A stretch of DNA of 64,000 nt from contig NC_077223.1 in assembly GCF_024763615.1 (NCBI RefSeq), positions 87,978,627 to 88,042,626 of the forward strand, in the 5' to 3' direction. Positions 44,833 through 55,700 of the stretch are shown in pieces. Numbering within the stretch: position 1 is the stretch's first letter; each line of letters starts with the position of its first letter. Origin of the DNA: Phlebotomus papatasi (Eukaryota; Arthropoda; Insecta; Diptera; Psychodidae). Below the pieces are notes generated by a model. The model did not search any database, had not been told where the DNA came from, and saw only the letters and a list, made by a program, of their open reading frames with translations. The position numbers and the translations under genes were made by a program.

Positions 44833-46743
44833 TTGATGAACGGCTGAACAAAGTTTAATATATGCAGAAGTTATCGATTTACTTGATTTTCTTGATATTT
44901 TCTTTACAAAAATTATTTAGAATTTAGAAAATAGCAAACTAAAATTACATTGATAGAATTATCTGAATCGCTCAATCCGTAAGAAAAAAACCCTGTGTAT
45001 ATGGTACTAGATTTATTGTCAATAATGTGATTCCTAAAGGGAAAAAATTAAATATTCCATGAGGAAAAAAGTCCGTGTGAGTTATCAAAGCAATAATAAT
45101 TTGACTTGGGGCAAAAAGTAACAAAATATAAATTTCAAAATTCATATTCTTCCCAGACACAAGAGAGACTTCATTTTTTCCATAAATAGCTTTCATGAAC
45201 ATCCTCAAAAGATAAAAAGGAACAAAAGCAAAAGGCTCGGGGCAAAAAGTAGCAAAAATCAATGAAGACTCTCCGATGTTTTGCGATGTTTCTACGAAGA
45301 GAAACGTCATTGTCATAGTCGCTACATGTTTTTCTCGTTTCCCAAACGCGATTTGCATTTATTGTAATTTGTGTAATTTTCTTCCCTTCAATTGTGCCAA
45401 GTTTCTCCAATTCAAGAAGTTCCAGCTTATTCTGCACAGTGTGAAAAATTCAAGGTTTGGATACATTACTTATAAATGTTTAATATTTAGTAATTCATAA
45501 GTCTTGCATTTTTGAGAGAAATTCTTAATAATCTCGTCTATTATATTTCTAACAAAATGTATAACCTCCGATCGAGCTCAAACTTTCCCACAGGATTTAT
45601 TTCAATTTCTTGATTAAAATAAATGTGATTTAGAGTTTCTTGGTGTCGTTCAGTCGGACGTCAGTCAGATAGTCGGGTCTTTTGAGCTTAATAACTCTAA
45701 AACTTAGGGGAGACTGGGGCAAAAAGTCACAAAACGGATATTTTATTTTTTTACAAGCTACTCGAGCGCTTCAAAAATTTCTTATTAGCGCAGTTTTATA
45801 GGAAATTTACCGCTCTACAATTTTGTGAAAGTAATATTCCTCTATTTTGTAAGGAAATACGTTTATCGAGCCGATTTCTAAAAGGTAATTTTGTGACCAT
45901 TCTCAAAAATGCTGGGGCAAATAGTACCAGACATGGGGTGGTATTATCATATTTTGATTCGCTTCATTACGGACTTCCGTAAATTTCAAAAAAATACATA
46001 GAGGACATATTTTCATAGAAAATTTATTCATCTACATCTTTGTAAAACACCGTTTTCTCTGCGAGAAAACTGAGAAAACGAGAAAAACGCTTTTCAAGCT
46101 ATTTTATAAAAAAGCACACAAAAGACTGCAAATCGTTTGACCAAATGCAAACAACAAGCGGCGAGACATGATAATGACGTTTCTTTTCGCCGTGAGACAT
46201 TAGAAAATCAGGAGAAATCTTTTTTAATTAGTTCTAAGTAAGAGATCTAAGAATATATTAATAAGAACAAAGCCAATTCTAAGTATTTTCGAATATACAG
46301 AAATGAAAGCAATGAAGCACCGACCAGATTTGCTGGGAATCGCTCGGGCGAACATCTAAAAAATTGAAGAGCTTTTTCTTTGAATTAGCCGAATTAGCGG
46401 AAAAGATTAATAAATGTATTCACCGAAATTAATGAATGAAATAAATCAAAGCTAAGCTTATTCTTTGCAGAATGAAATTCTCTTTTAATTGAACTAAAAG
46501 AGTATGATTGAAGATTTTTCGATGATTGCCACTGGGAATGGAGTCACCTTAACAATCAAACACCTTTTTAATCCTCCTCAGAGCTTTCGGTCCTAGGATT
46601 AAAAAAAGTGTTTTAATCTTGAGATGACCCCATCCATTCCCACTAGTGATCACCGGAAAATCTTTAGTCATACACTCTAAACATGCCAGTTCAAACGTCA
46701 GAACTTCAAGAGACTGTTTCAAAATGTTGTCGGTTTTTTAGTA
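44833..46743. other. Gene-free DNA with ggggcaaaaagt repeats
   Basis: No coding sequence is supported. The motif ggggcaaaaagt occurs at about 45110, 45239 and 45716, with a variant at 45912. The stretch from 45235 to 45320 aligns with 51429-51515, the upstream part of the pogo-like remnant, so it is a short relative of that transposon. Confidence 0.55.
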
Positions 46744-47072
46744 CAGTAGAGTCTCTCAAATCTGAATCTCTCAAATTCGAACGCCGTTTGGATTCAAAAT
46801 GTCAATTGTGAGGTTATGTTAAAAACTTCGTATTCTGGATGAATGAAAATCATATTTATGTGCTTCTTCCTGAATGTTTACATACATTATGATCGTATAA
46901 AATGAAAAGAAAGTATGTTACCACTAAGTCTTGTAAGAAAGTACGGGAATTTGATTCGAAGTACAATTTAATCTTACACAAATTTCGTTAGTTTTGAAAA
47001 AATCGTTCGAATTTGGGAGGTGAGAAATGTCAAAAATACCCCCCGAGCGTTCGAATTTGGGAGACTCTACTG
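46744..47072. mobile_element. 329 bp pogo-like MITE (caaattcgaac family)
   Basis: CAGTAGAGTCTCTCAAATCTGAA on the left and ttcgaatttgggagactctactg on the right are bounded by TA (46742-46743, 47073-47074). The family is shared with 25698 and 38946. Confidence 0.9.
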
Positions 47073-47117
47073 TATTTAGTTAAACTTTGAAAAATTCTTT
47101 TACATTTTTTTTTAATA

Positions 47118-48487
47118 AAAGGAGAATGGTCAAATCCGGTCCCGGAATCGCCACGAATGGGACCTATGTCATTGGATAGACATTAGTATAGGTAACAACT
47201 TTTGTTCTGGGATCAATGTTCTAAACCATGGAGGAACAGTTCTAGAGCATAAAAACTATTTTTTACAATGCTGAAGAATGATCAAAAGTATATGGGCGCT
47301 GGTTCATCTTCATACAAAGATTAGAGTAGACGCATTTTGAAGATATTGATATAAGGTTGAGAAAAATGCCGGAACACAGGACGATAAAGGCTGGGAGTCC
47401 TAGTAAAAAAGGCCATTATCCTTCCGAAAAATCGTTGTTTTGACTACGAATTATACAAGAACTGCTTAACTGATCTTGATGAAATTCGGTATAGGGTCAC
47501 TGTATGTTTTAAACTTTTTATTTATGCATACCACCTCCTCCCTCCACCCTCCGTTCTGGTAGCCCTCATACAAAATGGGGGCACTTTACCTTATAACTCC
47601 TTTCTAAGACGATGTAGAAAGCTGATATTCAACAAGGGAACAAAACTTATGGAATACTTTTCAACCATGCATGTTAACCCGCTCCTATACCATCCCTTTT
47701 AGTAATCCTATACAAAATGAGAGCATTTTGACCTCCCTTCTGAGAAGAAGTAGTTAGTTTATAAAAGAATGAAAAGAAATGAATAACTAATAACGTGAAC
47801 AATAATTTTCTAGATTTTATATGCATTTATAGACATCTAGTCGAATTACAACTTTCTGCCTCCTCTTAGAAAGGAGTTATAAGGTAAAATAGTCTTATTT
47901 TGTATGGGGGCTACCAGAAGGGGTGATGGACGAAGAGTTTGGTCATTATGGTTAAAGAGTCTTCTTTAAGCCTTGTTCCCATGCTGTATTTCAACTTTCT
48001 ATCTTTTCTCAGAAAGGAGTTACAAGGTGAAATGCTCTCATTTTGTATGAGGGCTACCAGAAAGGGGGACAGAGGAGGAAGATATTATACATGGTTTAAA
48101 AGTATTCCCTAAGCTTTGTTCCCTTGTCGAATTTCAGCTTTCTACCTCCTCTTAGAAAGGAGTTATAAGGTAAAACGCCCCCATTTTGTATGGGGGCTAT
48201 CAGAATGGAGGGTGGAGGGAGGGGGTGATATGCATAGATAAAAACTTTAAGTCATACACTGACCCTATACTGAATTTCATCAAGATCACTTTAGCCGTTC
48301 TTGCGTAATTCGTTGTCAAAACAGCGATTTTTCGAAAGAATAAAGGCATTTTTACAAGGACTCTCAGCGTTTATCGTCCTGGGTCCCGGCAATTTTTCAA
48401 TCTTATATCAGTACCTACAAAATGCGCCTACACTCGTTTGTGGCGATTCCGGGACCAGCGCCCATATAGTTTTGACCATTCTCCTTT
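47118..48487. mobile_element. 1.37 kb foldback element with roughly 0.5 kb arms
   Basis: The ends AAAGGAGAATGGTCAAA and (right, inverted) TTTGACCATTCTCCTTT open two long arms (about 47118-47640 and 48010-48487). The arms mirror each other through cgattccgggacc, cctgtgttcc/cctgggtccc, tggagggtggagggagg and aaaggagttataaggtaaa. A third, partial copy of the aaaggagttataaggt/ctcattttgtatgggggctaccag module sits at 47865-47935. No long frame is present. Confidence 0.85.
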
Positions 48488-50956
48488 ACGAACAACAAAT
48501 TTCCTGCCAATTGAAGATTCCTTTGACGAAGAGTTGCAATGAACAACTTATATTAGTCCGCTACTTTGTAATTCTTTTTTTTTTTTTTTGATATGCTTGA
48601 TTTTTGCAATATTTTGGCGTCTGTTTTCCTTCAAAAACCAACGAACTTTGAAATTTTGAAACAGATATCATTATAGGGTCACTGGTCACTATCAGAGATC
48701 CTAATGATCTTCCTCCGACCATCTGGTCCTCAAATAACATAACTTTATATATAACTCGCACTATTTCAAATTTGTCAAAAAACTTTATGCCAATGAAAAA
48801 TAATCAACTTTTAGAAAAGGATTATTTTTTATATGAAACAAAATTAATTAATATTTTTGAAAAACATACATAACATAACATCTATGAATTAAGCAACTCA
48901 TTTGCAAAAGAAAAAGATTGTAAAGAATCTCAGCTAAAAAAAGTTGTTTTTTCTATTATTTTTCCCACCTGATTTCTCAAACATAACTTTGTCAAGAAAC
49001 TTTTGGCCGAGGCTGTAGGTTCTCAACAATTCTTTTAGTTCAACTAGAATAGAATTTATTAAGGAGAATATTCATTACGATCGAGTAATGAATTTTCTGA
49101 GATTTTTTACAATCTCAGCTTCTGTGGTCACAGGTGAAATCGGACCTCGTCAGATCGGGCCCAAACTTTGTATAAACACATTTTTACACATCTAGATCAC
49201 GAATATGATGTGCGCTAAAAATCGACTTTCGGGGACGTATGTCCCGTCCGTCCCGTCCGCCGTACAATCATTTCTGGCGAGAGAAGGCCAGAGAAGGCCT
49301 TCTCTCATCGCCTTCTCTCTTCAGGCGAGAGAAGGACACTTCTGGTGAGAGAAGGTGTCTAGAAAAAGGTGATGTCAGATCCACCCCCCCCCACCGCCTC
49401 TACCGTCATTTTGGAATACCCCAAATTTTATTTTCTCACTAATTCCACCCCTATGGCATCGATCGCTCTCAAATTTTAGTATGTTATAGCTGGGCCTAAG
49501 AGCTTTCGATTAAAAAAAAATTTAAGTTTCCACGACCTTCCCCTGACCCGAGCTAGAAAAGGTCAAAAAATTCAAATTTCAAATGATCATAACTCCGGTT
49601 CTAATTGTTAGAACTTGAAAAAATTTAGTGTTTTGGAAAGCTCTCATGGAGTACTACAAACTCCCATGACACGCTAACTTCGTCCCATTTAATCGATGGT
49701 CCGATTAATCGATTTTCGATTAATCGATATCGAATATTTCGAAACCTAGACTGTGATTTTTCTTTAAATTTTAGAATGTTGTAGCTGAGGTCGAGACCTT
49801 TCTAACGGTGGGTCGCACTCCTCCCTCGATGTTCCCTGATCTGTGAGAATCAAAAATGTCTTGACCGGACCATATTTTCGGTGTTTATGAAGCGATTTTG
49901 ATGAAATTTTAATATTTATTGTATATGAGATGGAGATCTTTCTAATGATAGGCCCCATCCGTTCCTACATCAACCCACTGTACCTGTACCCCGACCCTTA
50001 CTATATCCAAATGAACCGGACTCTATCTCTATCTAATGTTTATTAACCGATTTCAATGAACGTTTTTTTTTCTTGTGTTCACCAGACTATTTAAAATAGA
50101 AAATGACCAGTTATAAGCCCAGATAAGCTTATGGTAGCTGAAATTCTTTATAGGTGACCTCGAAATGCGTGCAAATCTAGGTGTTTGCAACTCGGAATGC
50201 GTGAAAATTCGATTGTGAATTGAATTTTGGGGGTAAAGAATCGCGTCGAGTCAATTTTATCCATTTCGGTGGCCGAGAACCGTTTGCTCGACGCGATTCT
50301 GATTTGCGACAAAATCAACAGGACATGATGAGACTAAGCAGTCAGCATTGTTTTACATCAAATTTCAGTAGAAAACTTGTTTTTTTCGACTGTAACACGG
50401 AAATTTGCACACTTTTGCCTCTAACAAAAGAAGATTTTTAGCCCTGGGACCTGGGAGTGGTTTAAAATGCATATATGTCGGCTATATAGACAAATTCAGA
50501 TGAAAAGTGATAGGATCTTGTCATTTTTATGGAAATTTTTTGGTTGTCAATTTCCATGCCTTTCAAGACCTTAATTAATCCCTTATTTTTGTTCATTAAA
50601 CATTTTCTTAACAAAATTTCAGCAAAATTCACGAAAAACTTTATAAAATAATTCTAATTAGGTTAATAAAGTTATTAAGTAAATTACTAAAAGATATTTA
50701 CTTTCACTGATTGAAAATAAATACCCTGGAGCCAAATTTATTGAGTGGAGCTATTGCCACCCGAAAGTCACCATTTTGATAAAGGTTCTATCACAGTATT
50801 CACAGTTCTAACGGTATGAAATTAAAATGGCAATTTGTCATATCGGTTTGAAAATACCTTCAAATGATATTTTTTTATTTTTTCCAAAAAATTTTTTTGT
50901 GAAAGTTTTTCCAGTATGAAAAAGTGGAGCTATGATTATTGCCAGAAATGTATATA
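48488..50956. other. Gene-free DNA
   Basis: No supported gene. It contains a gagagaagg-rich stretch (49275-49355) and a perfect stem at 50238-50301. Frames at 48561-48761 and 49239-49442 have no known domain. Confidence 0.5.
50238..50301. repeat. Perfect 14 bp inverted repeat (hairpin)
   Basis: AGAATCGCGTCGAG and CTCGACGCGATTCT are separated by about 36 nt. The stem is GC-rich in otherwise AT-rich DNA. Confidence 0.75.
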
Positions 50957-51190
50957 CAGTAGACTCTCTTTCAATTGGGCATTTGGGGCGAAATGTCATC
51001 CAGTTTATCGATAGATTTGGGTGTCAAAGCCTTAGTAAATTCCACAAAAAGCACTCAATTATAAAGGATCACGATAAAATAGGAAGAACTACACCGAATT
51101 TGAGCGAATTAGCTTCATAATTAAACGTGAAAATTGTCAACAAAATTTGTCGCCCGATTGAAAAAGAGCCGATTGAGTGAGAGTCTACTG
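50957..51190 (+). mobile_element. 234 bp pogo-like MITE, copy 3
   Basis: CAGTAGACTCTCTTTCAATTGGG on the left and gattgagtgagagtctactg on the right, bounded by TA on both sides. Near-identical to 38694-38927. Confidence 0.93.
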
Positions 51191-51428
51191 TAGGACCAAT
51201 TTTGACCTCGTAATTGACACTCCTCCTTTGGGAATCTCTCTTATAATAAACTGACCCACGCTTATCACTGGATTTTCCCTAAAATTGTTAAAACACGAAA
51301 GAACATTATCAATCCAATTTTATTTTCCAAGATTTTTTCATAGCGAGTGTTTTAAGAACAATTTGAATTAATGCAGTGTTCATTTTAGAATTTTCTCCAT
51401 GAATTATTTTATTTTATCAGAGAGATTC

Positions 51429-52114
51429 CTCGGGCTCGGGGCAAAAAGTGACAGTCCGAATGGGGCGCTCCTTTCCGATATTATACGAATAATTACGAAG
51501 TGAAATGTCACTGGACTTGTCTGTTTTGAGATTTGTCTATTTTTGCCTATTCTTGTCTTTTAGTTAGTAGCATGGTTCGCGAATATCAGAGGAAAAATGA
51601 GGTCCTTGACCCCAGGAAACTAAAGAGTGCCCTGCGTGTGGTAAAGAGTGGTATTTCCGTGAGATCAACTGCAAAATCTTTTGGAATCAATCATCAAACC
51701 CTGCGGCGTTACTGGAAGGCCTGGAAGGCATCAGAAGGAGAATTGGGATCATCGGCAACACCTGTGGAAGCTGTGAAATCTGGTCGAGCAACGTGGTTCA
51801 GTGAAGATGAGGAAGATGCTTTGAAAAATTTTTTGCTAAATTATCCTGATGATCCTGATGGCTTCGTTTTAACTGTGAAATATGTTAGAAGTTTGGCCTT
51901 TTATTTTGCTCAAGAACTAGGGATCTCTACTCCTCCTTGGGATAAAAAACAAATGGCTGGTATTGACTGGTTCTATGGATTTCGTAAACGACATCCGGAT
52001 TTGGCCACAAGGATGCCAGAAACTTTTGCCACTTTTGCCATCAACAAGGTATTAGATCTGTTATACTCGAAATATCAGTTAAAGTTCAAAAAGGCCGTTT
52101 ATAACAGTTTATAA
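51429..52114 (+). pseudogene. Truncated pogo/CENP-B-type transposase remnant
   Basis: From the ATG at 51572 the frame gives 180 aa. It has a psq-type helix-turn-helix (LDPRKLKSALRVVKSG...SFGINHQTLRRYWKAW). It then has a CENP-B-type DNA-binding domain (ATWFSEDEEDALKNFL...GIDWFYGFRKRHPDLATRMPE). These are the N-terminal DNA-binding halves of pogo-superfamily transposases and of host proteins derived from them. The DDE catalytic domain is absent: the frame ends 25 codons after INK. A possible splice donor (AACAAG|GTATTA, 52045) could mean a spliced gene instead. The 140 bp upstream (ctcggggcaaaaagt...) matches a non-coding copy at 45235, which supports a transposon origin. Confidence 0.75.
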
Positions 52115-52232
52115 CGCTTTGTCATGCAGCGCCTCTATTTGACAGTAGAAAAACGACGCTGGTAAACATAACCTCTTTGTAATTTTGTTTATATTTTGTC
52201 TCAAGTTTTGTGAAAAACCTGGAAAATCTGAA

Positions 52233-52886
52233 ATGTCCTCCGACCAGGAGCCCGAATCTATCCTCATTATATCCGATGACAGTGATTCCAATGAAGGCAA
52301 GACAAGCGAAAGTAAGTATTACCGGAATATATTCAGAAAAACACAAATGACTGTCAACTAACCGCTTCCCTCGCAACATTTAGCGCCGCCGGCCGAGGAG
52401 ACTCTGCCCCAGAGACGAACAAGGCTGTCCAAGCAACAAGTAGCGGAGATTCGACGCAATAACTTGTCCAGAAAGAGCACAGCAAGGGGCTCAGTGTCGC
52501 CGGCTGCACAAAATCCAACACAAAGTCAGCAGGCCATGAAGCGTCTCCGGAAACTTATGGCAGACACGAAGTTCATGAAGGACTTCAATCCCGAGACATC
52601 GAAGCGAGAGAAAAACAAACTGAAAAAGTTCCCGTGGGAACATGCAGTGGAAAGGAGCAAGACCTACGACACTCGCAGTTCCAGCTCCGAGAATGGTGGG
52701 CAGGATTTGTGCGATTGTCTGCGACTTACCTGCTGTGGATGCTTCTTTCCATGTCCCAAATGCAGCAGCCCCAAGTGCGGAACGAAATGCCGGGTTATGA
52801 GGAAGTGGATGTACGAGAGTGTGGTATTTGACGGAGCCGACGAGAGTCTGAGGAATCCCCTGCTCTACAAGGTCAGAACTGATTGA
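52233..52886 (+). CDS. ARL14EP-like protein (ARF7 effector C-terminal domain)
   Basis: Two exons (52233-52311, 52384-52886) join in frame to 193 aa. The N-terminal half is acidic, then basic (QRRTRLSKQQVAEIRRNN). The C-terminal third carries the Cys-rich ARF7EP_C domain: CDCLRLTCCGCFFPCPKCSS, KCGTKCR and a following RKWMYE. These match vertebrate ARL14EP (CNCLKVKCLGCFYPCPKC...CGTECRCNRRWVYD). Vertebrate ARL14EP links ARL14 to myosin 1E, and related proteins act with chromatin regulators; the insect role is not shown here. The ATG at 52233 is followed by an acidic start and a 72 nt intron with a clean GTAAGT donor. It ends 86 bp from a convergent gene. Confidence 0.88.
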
Positions 52887-52972
52887 AGTTGCTTTGGTTT
52901 TTTGTTTTTTCATACTAGAATTTTTATTATAAACTGCCCCAAATCCCCAAAAAAACCTGCTACGGAGGAGTC

Positions 52973-53374
52973 TCAATTTTCCATGACTGTTGGTGAAGCC
53001 TCATTGAGCCAGTCACTGATTTCCACGTCTTTCCGGGAATCTTCCTGAATTTCCACACTTCCCTCTTGAATCATCCTAGCGATCCTCTCAAAGAGGTTAT
53101 TCAATTGTCGCTTCAGACGCTCCAAGTCAAAAGGGTTAGTGACCAGGAAAGAATAATTTTCCTCAAAATCCATTCCCTTGTTCTTGCTCAAAGCTCCCAC
53201 ATGGCTTATCAAGTCCACAGAAGCAGCAATAGACTCCTCCCAAGTCTGAAATGTAGCATAAAATCCCTTAATCTTAAAATATCATCACGATTATAGAACC
53301 GAATATCTTTCGGAATCATTCGTAAATGTCACAGTCACTGTCAAAGTATTTGAATTCAAATTTAACGTCCCCAT
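52973..53374 (-). CDS. Unrecognised small protein, convergent with the ARL14EP-like gene
   Basis: Exon 2 (53245-52973) is well supported by a tttcag acceptor. It encodes TWEESIAASVDLISHVGALSKNKG, then a leucine/arginine-rich probable coiled coil (DLERLKRQLNNLFERIARMIQ) and an acidic tail. Exon 1 is less certain. An ATG at 53374 gives 25 codons up to a GTTCTA donor at 53299, leaving a 54 nt intron and a 115 aa product. I do not recognise the family. A small, acidic, helical protein of this kind is often a subunit of a larger assembly, but that is a guess. Composition and length look like a real host gene and not repeat DNA. Confidence 0.6.
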
Positions 53375-53619
53375 ATTGTGTGTCAACTGTTTATAAAATA
53401 ACTACATAAAGATGGATTTTCATTGAAAGAAAATCTAGGACTAAAATAATTTATTGATATTGTAGATTTGTTAAATTTTTTAGCTAAGAAGGGAGATTGT
53501 AAATAAATAATAATATGTCGAGAATAAATCAGTTTCATCACAGAATTTTTTGAATTTTAACAAATTTTGGTCTTGAATTTTCAAAACCGAAATTGAAAAT
53601 CCTAACATTCCATTTGGTA
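53375..53619. promoter_or_regulatory. Upstream region of the small gene, up to the satellite
   Basis: 245 bp of AT-rich DNA with no feature beyond its position 5' of the 53374 start. The satellite begins at its far edge. Confidence 0.35.
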
Positions 53620-55440
53620 CCCAGTCAAAATCCTGAAAAGCTGAAATCCCAAAATGCAAAATCCTGATCGTCAAAGTCCCGAAAGAGTAAAAATTTCGAA
53701 ATCCAAAATCAAGAACGCCAAATTCCGAATTGCAAAATCCCGAAAAGCTAAATCCGGAATACCAAAATCCCAAAACGCTAAAATCCCGAAAAGTAAAAAT
53801 CACGAAAGCCAAAGTCCCGAAAAGTCAATATACCGAAAGCTAAATTCCCGAAAAGCAAAAATCACGAAACGCTAAAATCACTAATGCAAAAACCCCGAAC
53901 GCCAAAATCCAGAAAACTAGAATCCCGAAAAGCCAAAATAACAAAAAGCAAACCTCGAAAGATTCAAAAGTCCGAAAACCAAAAACCCAAAAGTCAAAAT
54001 CCTGAACCCCAAAATCCCGAGAGTTAAAATCACGAAAATTAAAATCTCGAAAACGTAAAAATCCTGAATGCCAAAATACCGAAAAGTTGGAATCCCAAAC
54101 GCTAAAATTCCGAATGTCAAAATCCAGATTACAAAAATCCCGAAAAGCCGAAAAATGGAATAGCAAAATCTCGAAAGCTAAAATTTCGAAAAGGTAAATC
54201 AAGAAAGTCTAAATCCCGAACACCAAAATCCCGAAAATACAAAATCCCGAAAGCCAAAACCCTGAAAAGTCAAAATCAAGAGAGCCAAAATCCCGAAAGC
54301 CACAATCCCGAAAAGCCACAATCCCGAAAAGCCAAAATCGCGACAGAGAAAATCCCCAACATTAAAATCCCGGAAGTCAAAACCCTGAAAAACCAAAATC
54401 TGGAAAAGTCAAAATCCCGAAAAGCCAAAATAACAAAAGTGAAAATCTCGAAAGATTCAAAATTCGGAAAACCAAAATCCCAAAAGCCAAAATCATGAAA
54501 TGCTAAAATCACTAAAACAAAAATCCTAAACGCCAAAATCCAGAAAGCTAGAATCCCAAAAAGCCAAAATCCCGAAAAGCAAAAATTCGGAATACCAAAA
54601 TCCCGAAATGTCAAACTCGCGAAGAACCAAATGTCGACAAGCCAAAATCCTAGAAGCCCAAATCTGGAAAGGTCAAAATCCAGAAACGTCGAAATCGCGA
54701 AAAATCAAAATCCTGACAAGCCAAAATCCCGAAAAGCCAAATCCAGAAATCTAAAATCCCGAAAGGTTCAAAATTCCGAAAACCAAAATCCCAAAAGCCA
54801 AAATCCTGAACCTCAAAATCCCGAGAGTTAAAATCACGAAAGTTAAAATCCCGAAAAGGTAAAAATCCCGAACGCCAAAATACCGAAAAGTCGAAATCCC
54901 GAACGCTAAAATTTCGAAAGTCGACATCCCGAACGCTAAAATACCGAAAGTCAAAATCCTGAAAAGCTAAAATCCAAAATACAAAAATCCCGAAAAGCCG
55001 AAAACTGGAATAATAAAATCTCGAAAGATTCAAAATTCGGAAAACCAAAATCACGAAACGCTAAAATCACTAAAACAAAAATCCTAAACGCCAAAATCTA
55101 GAAAGCTAGAATCCCAAAAAGCCTAAATCGCGAAAAGCAAAAATTCAGAATACCAAAATTCCGAATCGCCAAACTCGCGAAGAACCAAAATGTCGACAAA
55201 CCAAAATCCTGGAAGCCAAAATCTGGAAAAGTCAAAATCCAGAAACGTTGAAATCGCGAAAAACCAAAATCCTGTCAAGCTAAAATCACGAAAACAAAAA
55301 TCCCGAAAGCCAAAATCCCGAAAGATTCAAAATTCCGAAAACCAAAATCCCAAAAGCAAAAATCCTGAACTCCAAAATCCCAGGAGTTAAAATCACGAAA
55401 GTTAAAATCCCGAAAATGTAAAAATCCCGAACGCCAAAAT
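53620..55440 (+). repeat. Satellite array, ccgaaaagccaaaat type, with higher-order repeat
   Basis: About 1.8 kb of irregular 12-17 bp units of the form caaaatcccgaaaagc. Beyond the basic unit, 54447-54885 and 55020-55441 share the same order of variant units (for example ctaaaatcactaaaac, cgcgaagaaccaaa, tgtcgaca, gattcaaaattc), so there is a higher-order period of about 570 bp. A third related block starts near 53945. Open frames on both strands (Gly-Phe-Leu-Ile-Asp-rich on the minus strand) are by-products. Confidence 0.95.
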
Positions 55441-55479
55441 ATGTATAGATTTGCTCAAAAGGAAGTGTGTTGTGTTACA

Positions 55480-55652
55480 TCTAACGAAAGATTGCACACA
55501 TGTTTATCAACACCCCAGAGGCTTCGAGAACTTGGATGGGAGGTTCTATCGCACTCGCCGTATAGTCCAGACCTATTACAAATAGGTTACCACCTTTTCA
55601 AGCATTTGCAATTTTTTTTGATGGTACAAAACTGTCCTGAAAAGGACTTGTA
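55480..55652 (+). pseudogene. Mariner transposase fragment
   Basis: In frame with 55441-55653 the text RLRELGWEVLSHSPYSPDL...YHLFKHLQFFL matches the end of the catalytic domain of mariner (DD34D) transposases. The final catalytic Asp, expected in the usual SDYHLF block, is Gly here (IGYHLF). Only about 55 residues of the transposase are present and the upstream part is replaced by satellite DNA. Dead fragment. Confidence 0.88.
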
Positions 55653-55700
55653 AAAATGAGTTAGTCAAGTGTTTAACCAGTATAGAACTTTTTTCTTTAC

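Noticed and set aside
44972..45437. Minus-strand 128- and 88-codon frames
   Set aside because: They overlap a transposon-like stretch (ggggcaaaaagt) and have no domain similarity.
53480..55390. Long minus- and plus-strand open frames rich in Phe/Gly/Asp/Ile or Lys/Asn/Pro/Ser
   Set aside because: They are translations of the satellite unit; several frames stay open at once and all follow the repeat.
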